The notes under the pieces: model-generated
The model's database searches: none
What the model was told of the DNA's origin: nothing
Seen by the model: the letters and a program-made list of their open reading frames with translations, nothing else
Shown: one piece after another, positions 55,851-64,000 of the stretch
How positions within the stretch are numbered: position 1 is the first letter of the stretch
How the letters are laid out: each line of letters opens with the position of its first letter
Position numbers and translations under genes: made by a program
NCBI GenBank assembly: GCA_001972305.1
Contig: BDDD01002246.1
Span: forward strand, 1-64,000
Direction: 5' to 3'
From: Cephalotus follicularis
Lineage: Eukaryota; Streptophyta; Magnoliopsida; Oxalidales; Cephalotaceae
DNA: 64,000 nt

Positions 55851-56813
55851 CAGCCTATGGTTGTGTACAATATACATATGCAGTGAAATGTGCAGAGTGA
55901 GACAGGTATATATGTATGTGTCATGAAGATGCATGATAAACAGGAATGTCAAATGATACTAACATAAGTCATTAATGCTCAGCAGCTCATAATTATAACT
56001 ATGCCATTCCATAACCTTAGGAATTCTGATAGGAATCTAGAGGTTGACTACATATATATACTGTCCCATACCAACATATACAAGTAGTTAACCGCTTACC
56101 ATTTCATTTCGTAACAAAGCTATCTATAACACTACGATACGATCCATATCGATACGATGCAATACGAGCGATGATGATACGATACCATCAATAACGATGC
56201 TATACGATCGATAGCGATACGATGCGAATGATAATAACACGATACGATCTATAACGATACACTAGCTGTTTATAACCATCTATACATTATCCATTCACAA
56301 CAAGCAACCATATTCTATCTCGATCAACCACTATTTGATACGGAACCAACTGAACAAAACTTATGCCTTTCGGCCCATTCGATTGATCACTTATTCACTC
56401 GATAACGGCCCATCCGGTCACTATCCGATCGATAACGATCCACTCGATCAATCACTTAACCATTTCGGACTTCAAAGCCCTCATTACCACTTCACTTGAA
56501 GCCTCTCGTAGTATTTCGGAAGGTCTGCCTTCTTGAGGTCAGCCTTTTGGGTGAGTCTAGGCTGCTTGGCAGCCTTAGACGATAATTGGTGTAATGCCCC
56601 GGATATATATATACATATATATAATATTATATATATATTTAAAAAAAAGGACACCAGGGATTTTAACGCCTCGTGCGTCCAAAAGAAAGAAAGGGTACGG
56701 AGTGTGGGAGAGAACGCGAGAGAGAGCGGGAAAGAGATGGCGCCAGAGGAAGGGAGAGATGCTGGCGACCGGGAAAAGTGACAACAAGGTCCCCTGCTGC
56801 TTCTCCATGGCTG

Positions 56814-57515
56814 GTAACCTCCTTCCCCTTTCTTCTCTTTTCTTTTCCTTCTCCTCCCCATCACTGTCGCCATCACTGCCGTGTGTTCTACTGCCGGTAA
56901 GCATCGTGGATGGAGCGGGTCTTCCTCTAGAAGGCTATCTCTTCCCGTTTTGACCACTGTTGAGGCGCCATTCGGCCGGAAACAGCCCGATTTGAACTGA
57001 CAAGTTGACTCAGTGGAGCCAACTAGCTGCCGCCTTTGACCGCGCGTTTAGCACCGAGTCTCAGCGAGTTGAGGGCGTTGATATGTTTGTCTGGTGGTTG
57101 TGATGCATTTTATGGTGGTGGCCGGAGCTGTGGTTGACCGGCGAGTCAACTCAGTGAGTTGAACTCACTGGCCGGCCGTGACAGCGCGTTTTGTGGTGAG
57201 TCACGGTGATTCTCGGTCGCCAATGGACTGATTTAAGGATTTTGATGTCGGTTATGGCGTTTTTGAGTGTTGACCGGAACTATTGAAGACTGGCGAGTTG
57301 ACTCAGTGAGTCGAACTCACTGCCGACCGTTGACAGCTTGTTTCACGGTGAGTCACGGCGGTTCCTCGGCATATATGAATTGATCAACCAATGTGGAGTC
57401 TGTTTATAGCTGTCGCTGGAGCTAAGTGAGTTGGCCGAAAACTGGCCGAAGCTCCGATGGCGGCAATGCTTGGTTTCCGTGCGTAGAGTGTAACGGAAAC
57501 ATGTTGTATATGCAG
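56814..57515 (+). other. Putative intron inside S3
   Basis: Donor GGCTG|GTAACC at 56814, acceptor TGTATATGCAG ending at 57515. LTR-D has equivalent boundaries (52389 to 53017). It encloses three copies, about 150 bp apart, of a unit with GAGTTGACTCAGTGAGT and GGTGAGTCACGG (near 57001, 57141 and 57293). Confidence 0.4.
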
Positions 57516-57921
57516 GGTGAATGAAGTGATCGAGGATAGGAGGTTCCCTAGTGATGGCGATTTGATAGCCGGTTCAAGCTTGGAGGAGCTGACGGTTCGT
57601 CGGTTCTACTACAGAATCCCTGGAATAGCAAGCGCGACTGTTGTTACTGCTTCAACTGGTAGGTTATACTATTTGCACTGCATTCATGCATTTCAATGAA
57701 TTGTATGAATTGTTACTGTGTTACTGTTATTGCGTGTTGATTGACTGTTGTTATATTGTTACTGAAACTACCACTGTTATTGGTTATTGTACCGACTGGG
57801 AATTGGGAACTAGGTATGGATTTACAAACTGTTTATACTAAACTGAAACGGATTTCATGGATTTCGGACATAGTTGCATTGATTTGCGAACTGCTTTGCG
57901 AACTGTTGTTTCCAATAAAAT

Positions 57922-58086
57922 CGTCGACACTTTACTGCTTTCAAAACTGACCTGTCGGCGCTTTCATGCCTACAAACTGAGTAGTCGATACTTTATATTT
58001 ATGCTTTCTAAAACCATCGACTCTTTTGTGTGTTAAACTGAATAGTCGACACTTTACACTTTTAAACTAAACTAGTCGACGCTTAG
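57922..58086 (+). repeat. GTCGAC-type cluster in S3
   Basis: About six units of the form TAGTCGACACTTTA / GTCGGCGCTTTC / GTCGACGCTTAG. Confidence 0.75.
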
Positions 58087-59314
58087 TGCCCTGTTTTACG
58101 AAATGGCACTGTTTCTCGCTGTCTTCAAATCCAAACTGTTTCTTCTTTAAATTGATTCCATAGGAAGCCTCCCTAAGGCCTTGTATCCTATGCGAATCAT
58201 CTTTTAACACTGTTGAATCTTAAATCGAGTTTTCAAAGTGATTCTTGAAGTAATGCAACAAAAGATTTTTCATGCAAATGGGTTTTAAGAATGGGTAGGA
58301 TAGCTCATTTTGGACATCTGGGTCCGGATATCCGATTTGGACTTCCTCTCCATTGTTTTACAAACTTCGATAAGGACCAACAACTGTTATGAAAACTGTT
58401 ACTGGCGCTGTTACTGAATACTGTTATTGAAAACTGTTTTGCAACTGTATTGATGGATGTGGATCACATTGGTCCTTTAGGTCCCTATCATTTCTACTGT
58501 TTACTGTTACTGTTACTGGGTGCGACTACTGTATGATTACTGTTTACTGTTATTGTTTGAGACTATACGGGATAACCCATTCATAATCTTCATTTCTATC
58601 ATGAAGTATTATGGGTGTTTGGCCACACATCACTGTTAATCCTCCTTTTTTTGTGACCTGCGGGAGTCACCGCCTGAGGGATGGATACAGTTACTGTTAC
58701 TGATACTGAGAGCTCTACTGTTACTGGCTAGTACCCTTCGGGTCTAGCATTACTGTTACTGGCTAGTACCCTTCAGGTCTAGCATTACTATTACTGTTAC
58801 TGGCTGGCACCTTCGGGCCTAGCGCTACTGTACTGTTTTCATGGCCAGTGTTATCCTATGCTCCATACGACTATAACACGGGAGGGTTGTGTTTAGTCGA
58901 TGGGGTTACTATCTCGGGCCGGAGTGGCAGAGAAGTACGTGACCCTACAACTGTTTGTTCCCATGTACTGTTACTGACTGTTTACTGAGTGGCTGCAGGC
59001 CTATGGCCTTGGATATGGTTAGGACTAGCTAGATATACCCCACTTAGGGACGGTTGGTATATCGAAGTTGTCCACAACTGTACACTGATATACTACACTG
59101 CACTGTTACTGCCACTGTTATTGTACACCTTTACTGTTCACTGAGCACTGTGCGGTACTGTTACTGTATTGTTACTGTCACTGTATTGTACTGTCACAGT
59201 ACCGTTACACGGCAAACCGTTACACTGTCGCACTATGGTATTGATGCATACATTTCATACTGTTATAACTGTTGCATACATAGCACATAGTATACCCTAC
59301 ACGACATTATGTCA

Positions 59315-59348
59315 CTGACCCATTTCCCCTGTATGCGGAATGGGTCAG
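59315..59348 (+). repeat. Conserved hairpin (S3 copy)
   Basis: Arms CTGACCCATT (59315-59324) and AATGGGTCAG (59339-59348), perfect 10-bp stem, 14-base loop, followed by a TCAGACCCAGGT block shared with S2. Confidence 0.8.
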
Positions 59349-60238
59349 GCTCAGACCCAGGTGATGGATCACAGTGAAATGGATCAAGATGGATGGATAC
59401 TTCAAATGGATCTTGGATAGTAGTGGTGTTGGGATGATATTGTTATTGTATATGGTTTCGTTATGATCATATTATGGATTTACTTATATGAATTGTATTA
59501 AATGAGACAGACTGAGATGGATGGATTCTCTGTAGCTTATTTTGGTTTGCCATGTTGTATATGATTTTACTTATGATAATGGATATGGGTTTGCTTATAA
59601 AGAGTTGTATAAAAAGGGCCTTCTGTTTATAGTTGAATTGTACTAATATATAAGACTTGTTATGTAAAGAGACAAATATAAAGATGTATAAGAGATGTAT
59701 TATTTCAGCTATCGACCTGTCGACATGTGGCAGTGCTTATGATATATGTGTTGATGTACTAAACAGGAACAGGCCCATCGTTTGAGGCATTAGAATGATG
59801 TAATAATGAGTTAAGTTGTGATTGCTGAGGGCTGAGCCCCATATGTATATAAACTGTTGATTCCTCCTTCGGGAGTGTGAAAATATATAAACTGAGTTTT
59901 TCTTTACAGGGGGTTAAGTCCGATAAACGAATACATCATGCCCAATTTTTGGGAGATTTTAAGAGTTAGTTTTTATCTGAATTGAGTATTCCGCTGATGT
60001 TGTTTGATTGTTTAAAGGCTTTTATATATAGCACTTATGGAGTATGACGAATATAATGATGAATGACTGAACAGATGATACATATCACGCGTCAGATCAT
60101 GGGGGTTTACTCTCGCGGTTCGGGGCGTGACAATTGGAGGCTCAAACCATAGCCTAATCTCAATCAAAATCGAAATCTAAGCAAAACATGACAGTTTCAA
60201 CCAAAAACATGGCTATTGGCATCAACACCATCCTCTAG

Positions 60239-61010
60239 GCGTCGACGCCATCACTTATGCGTCTTCTGTTTACAATCCATAGGCGTCGACGCATTTTGCG
60301 CGTCGATGTGTTGACCATCCTCTTTAGCGTTAACAGGCTCTCGGACGGTGTTAACGCATTTGCTCCATGGTGCTGGTCTGGGAGTCGACGTGCTGGCTAC
60401 ATGCCAGTGTTGGGAGTCAACGTGTAGCACTTCTTGGTGCCCAGAATAGCGAAGGAATGGACATTACGTTAACTCGTTCCTTCTGGGTGTCAAATTCTCA
60501 CTCTTAGCCGTCAACGCTATCAACAATGCGTCGATGCGTTGAACCAACACAGGGGTCAACAACGGAGGAGAAACCGCGTCAAACCACCTCCATTCGCTTC
60601 AATCCGTCGTTTTTCACATCCAACACTCAAAACAAGTTCAAAGCATAGGAGGTTGTAAATTGTACCTGATTAATAGCAACTGTTGAGCTTTGCAGAAATT
60701 CGATGATTTCCACTTCTTGCAGGCTTCACTTAGCCAAGGCGTCCGCTGGTTCCATCAAGCATCGACAGAGCACTGCCAAGGTATCGACTGCTAGATAACG
60801 CAGCAATTAGCCGCTACACTGGTCAAAGAAAGCGGCAGTTTCAACACAAGGCGTCGACTGAGCCTTCAAAGATTCGCCTGCTCACTTTCAAAGCATCGAC
60901 TGATTTCTAATGGCGTTAACAGGACACTCTCAAAGTGTCCACTATTAACACAAGGCGTCGCCTATTGCTACAAAATGTCGACTATTGCCACACAGCGTCG
61001 ACAGTTGCAG
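60239..61010 (-). repeat. Mixed GTCGAC palindrome clusters in S2
   Basis: Two groups (60239-60541 and 60736-61010). The first is mostly GCGTCGACGCC. The second mixes GCGTCGACTG, ATCGACTGCT and GTCGACTATTG, joining one half of each palindrome type. Confidence 0.8.
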
Positions 61011-61833
61011 CAATTGGCAGGGTTCGATGAACAGAATCAAAACCCAAGTAAAATCCATTTCAAAGCATATGCAATAGAATATTGTACCTGGAATTTTGGT
61101 GGCTGAGCAGCGGATTGGAATGGCCTGTTGCAGCGCTCCACTTGCTGTCGTGCTACTGCCGTCACTTCCTCTGCTTCAACTGCTTGACATTGCCGCTGCT
61201 GCCTTCGTTGTGCGCAGGAGAAGGAAAAAATGGAGTGAGGACAGAGAGTGCCGAACTCTCTCCCCCGCTGGCTCTCTTCTACCCTCTTTCTTCCTGTCGT
61301 TCTCTCTCTTGCGCCACTGACTTCTTCCCGTACCAACCACACACCACAGTCGTCTTCGTCAAGCCCAGGAGAAGAGGAGACGAAGTGAAGACAAGGGGTG
61401 CAAAGAACTCTCTCATCCTGGTGCCTGCTTCTCTCTCTCTTTTCCTCTTCTCTTCTGCACCGTTCTCCTTCTCTTCTTGTCGCCCGATGTCTCTCTCTCT
61501 TTTCTATTTTTCTTTTCTTCTTTCTTTTTTTTTCCACACACAAGGCACACAACACATATATATATTAAAAAGCACCGAATTCTATTTTGTCCCCTTCCTC
61601 CAATTATTATCACACTTGGAATCCTATATACCGCACATATAACATCAATAGTCCCAATGCCCAATTTAATAAACACGATAGCAATATAATTATTGGGCCT
61701 TATAATTACGGATTTAACACGTAATATCTTTTATAGCTTCGGGCCTTTATTGGGATTTATTGCGGCGACACACTAAACCGCAATTGACAATAATTACCCG
61801 CCCAATTATTATAATAATATTCGGGGCGCTACA

Positions 61834-62880
61834 TTATTAGCCTTACAAATGAGGAAGAAAGACAATTCTTGTTATCTCTTGGCCTAACCAATCAACTTGC
61901 AAGCTCCCCAATTCTTCTTCAATTTTGTTCAAGGAAATCAAGCTTGTAACAGAGTTATCATCCTTTCTTCTATTACATTAAGAAGTGGATCCGGTAGCTG
62001 ATCTGGAGCATCGAGGGGCTAGTCCACGATAGTGGATTGCTGTAAATCTGTGAGTGGGACATTCCCTTCTCTTACTTTATTGTCTTTGAGACTCCTGTTT
62101 GATATGTGCCCTTATGTACTTGTGTTATGTGATGATTCGATCAGGATTTCAATCCCGTATGTCTTATGTTGAGCATGATCTTTGTTTTTGATGTGATGTA
62201 CGAGCATATAAGTGCTCGGGCTCTAAGTGACTAGGTCACTTTCCTATTTTTTGTATTATCGTGATTATGATATCGTACTTTGTACTTTGATACCGGTACT
62301 CTGTGATATGTCACTTGTGATCTCGGTCGAGGGTGAGGTGTACGTTCGATGCCCAACTCTCCTTGGCAGTTCCATTGGTCTATGATGGGATGTTAAGTGG
62401 GACTACCACAGGCTTCCATAGCCTGGATCTACAGTATACCATTGGTCTATGATGGTAAGCTGGGTGTGAGTGCAGCCGGGCTCTGTTACTCACTTATCGA
62501 ACCGTATTTGTTTATCAGAAGATAGTGAGATGATACACAGCCTGTGTGGCTGCATAGCATATGCGCTTGCTTTGATGATACAAAGCCTGTGTGGCTGCAC
62601 AGCCTATGTGGCTGCTCTGATGATACACAACCTGTGTGGCTGGATAGCCTATGTGGCTACTCTGCACCGGTGCATGAGGATGACGGTATGAGAACGATGA
62701 TATAAGGATGATGATACGAAGATGATGTTAGATGAAAATGACATGAGATATGATGTTCGCATGATATGTGACGGTGATATGATATATGATGATGACAATA
62801 TAGTTGTAGCGACATCCTTGGATATGGTGTTTATATGGGCACATTTCTTGATTCATGATTGATGTGTTCAAAAAGGTATA
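61834..62880 (+). repeat. LTR-E, right part
   Basis: It continues LTR-E after S2. From about 62040 it resembles LTR-D (GTGAGTGGGACATTCCCTT; CGAGCATATAAGTGCTC), so D and E are related. It holds a 45-bp tandem repeat. The LTR end is not clear. Confidence 0.55.
62529..62663 (+). repeat. 45-bp tandem repeat, three units
   Basis: Units 62529-62573, 62574-62618 and 62619-62663 (GATGATACACAGCCTGTGTG...), followed by the palindrome GCACCGGTGC. Confidence 0.9.
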
Positions 62881-63354
62881 TCATACCATTAACCCAGATT
62901 CGGACCAAGGGTGTTAGAAAGTAAAACAAAAATTTTCTAAACAGCGGAAGATAACACTTTAACACCATAAAACAACGTCAAAAAACAGGGAATCCACAAG
63001 CAAAGAATCACCACATCATAAACATAATCGAATTGGTATCACTCATACATGCAAAAGTGGTACTCTGCATGGTAACATAGAGATAGACAAGGAGTTCATA
63101 CCGTATGGTGATGGCTCATTTGTTCTTTGCCGGTTCTAGCTTGAGTAGACACCCACCGAGCTTTAAGTTCCTTAAAGTCACTAGGTTCCAAAACTGCCAG
63201 CCAGAAATGCAAGAAATACAACGCCTCTATTTTCTCTCTCTCTATCTCACAAAGCTCACAAAGAGAAGATTAGAATTGACTAATAATGTCAATATCAATC
63301 CACCCTAGATAAGCAACAAACTTGGTGAAGTAATCAGTGAAAGGATTAGCCCAG
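62881..63354. other. Unassigned sequence
   Basis: No frame or domain recognised. TGTTAGAAAG at 62909 could be an LTR edge, but no partner end or duplication was found. Confidence 0.4.
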
Positions 63355-64000
63355 TGTAACGCCCCGAATTTCATAAATAATTATTATGAAATTGGTACGT
63401 GTACAGTTGTGATAAAATCATAGAGCCGGAGTAATAAAAAGGCATTACGCATTTAAGTCGTAACCGTGTTAGCTAAGACGGCTAATAAAGTCTATTTTTA
63501 ATGCGCGACAATAAAGCCCGAATGTTCGCATTTTTATTGCGATTATTTTGGTGGTCGTTTGGATAATTTATGTCGCGATTTGCGAAAAAATCGGGACCCG
63601 TGCCTTAGTATTTTACCAGAAAATACTAAGGGGGAAGCAAGAATAAAGAGGGGAGACACACACACACGGGCGCATCACGCGCCCGTGCATGAAGGAAACG
63701 CAGGCGCACAAAGCGCCTGCATCTGGGAGAGAGGGCGAGAGAGATTGGGAGAGAGATCAGCAGAGAGACCGGGAGAGGACGCCGGAGGCAGCTACCGGAC
63801 TGGGAGAGCACGCCGGTCAACCCAGGGCCTCCAACCGACGGTAACCTCCTCCCCCTTCTTCTCTTTTTCTTCTTTTTTCTTCTCCCCGATCGTCACTGTG
63901 CGCGCCTCCTCCCAGCGTTTCCCAGCGTCGTTAGCGTCGCGGGTGGCCTGGGTTTTGGCGTAGTGGACTAGCTCTACCCATTTCGACCACTGGTGCGCCG
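63355..64000 (+). repeat. LTR-F, left part, cut by window end
   Basis: It starts TGTAACGCCCCGAATTTC. A GA-rich leader (63670-63790) and CCGACG|GTAACCTCC at 63839 parallel S3 and LTR-D. A short (AC)n is at 63658-63667. Confidence 0.65.

Larger units (their letters stand above)
56590..60132 (+). mobile_element. S3: solo LTR inside S2
   Basis: It starts TGTAATGCCCCGG and ends GGTTCGGGGCGTGACA, 3543 bp, with perfect duplication ATTGG at 56585-56589 and 60133-60137. The last 300 bp resemble the S2 end, so the families are related and inserted in opposite directions. Contents: AT tract (56606-56640), GA-rich leader, putative intron, three roughly 150-bp repeats, a palindrome cluster, long ACTGTT-rich stretches (57700-59270) and a hairpin. 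Confidence 0.9.
55263..61833 (-). mobile_element. S2: solo LTR, minus strand, interrupted by S3
   Basis: On the minus strand it starts TGTAGCGCCCCGAA (61833) and ends GGTTCGGGGGGTGACA (55263). Perfect duplication TTATT at 55258-55262 and 61834-61838. Without S3 it is about 3.0 kb. It holds a TC/GA-rich leader (61400-61540 as read on +), mixed palindrome clusters, ATACGAT low-complexity sequence (56110-56260) and a conserved hairpin. Confidence 0.88.

Noticed and set aside
61037-61642. Long frames on both strands (172 and 186 codons)
   Set aside because: They lie in the TC/GA-rich leader of S2. Low-complexity Arg/Glu or Ser/Phe composition, no domain.
54126-62950. Complete LTR-E with duplication GCGGG (54121-54125) and GCGGA near 62944
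   Set aside because: The right boundary lacks similarity to the LTR-D end and the match is only four of five, so the end is left open.
62881-63354. Copia LTR starting TGTTAGAAAG at 62909
   Set aside because: No second boundary, primer site or duplication found.
63559-63963. 134-codon frame at the right edge
   Set aside because: GA-rich and AC-repeat leader of LTR-F; no recognisable protein.

Overview
The window is plant nuclear heterochromatin and consists almost entirely of LTR retrotransposons nested in one another. I see no host protein-coding gene, rRNA or tRNA. The plant origin is inferred from chromodomain-bearing Ty3/Gypsy (Tekay/Del-like) polyproteins, a SIRE-like Ty1/Copia element with an extra reading frame, initiator-Met tRNA primer sites and LTRs of 2-3.5 kb. 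I cannot name the species.

Names used here: A1 and A2 are two tandem copies of an old Gypsy family 'A'. T1, T2 and T3 are Gypsy elements inserted in A1. C1 is the Copia element. S1, S2 and S3 are solo LTRs. LTR-A, LTR-D, LTR-E and LTR-F are other LTRs.

Layout. A1 lies in four pieces (396-2275, 14705-14772, 23697-24717, 34065-34456), split by T1 (2276-14704, + strand), T2 (14773-23696, - strand) and T3 (24718-34064, - strand). Each insert is flanked by recognisable 5-bp target duplications (CGTAT/CATAT, GCATC/GCACC, GATAG/GATAG). T1's 3' LTR is itself interrupted at 10776-13410 by a chimeric piece holding a 38-bp perfect inverted repeat. A1 ends in LTR-A (34457-39359, carrying solo LTR S1 at 36913-39148). 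LTR-A is followed directly by a primer site and the second family-A interior A2 (39360-43191), so A1, LTR-A and A2 form a tandem array sharing one LTR. A 100-N gap falls exactly at an internal/LTR junction. A2's right LTR becomes chimeric at 43495 and carries C1 (43593-52384, TSD GACGG). To the right, LTR-D holds LTR-E (with a captured LINE fragment), which holds solo LTR S2 (- strand, TSD TTATT), which holds solo LTR S3 (TSD ATTGG). A further LTR start (LTR-F) runs off the right end.

Function. All elements look dead or non-autonomous. T1 has the best gag-pol, one frame broken by about ten stops and one frameshift. The RT catalytic Asp pair is altered or lost in T2, T3 and A2, and the whole RT core is deleted from C1. 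The coding parts are ordinary. The LTRs are the unusual part. LTRs of both superfamilies carry clusters of short palindromes centred on GTCGAC (types CAGTCGACTG and GCGTCGACGC), mostly upstream of the TATA region and again inside what look like introns within the LTR. Several LTRs also carry tandem hairpins, some with compensating base changes. These LTR features are the best candidates for something undescribed.
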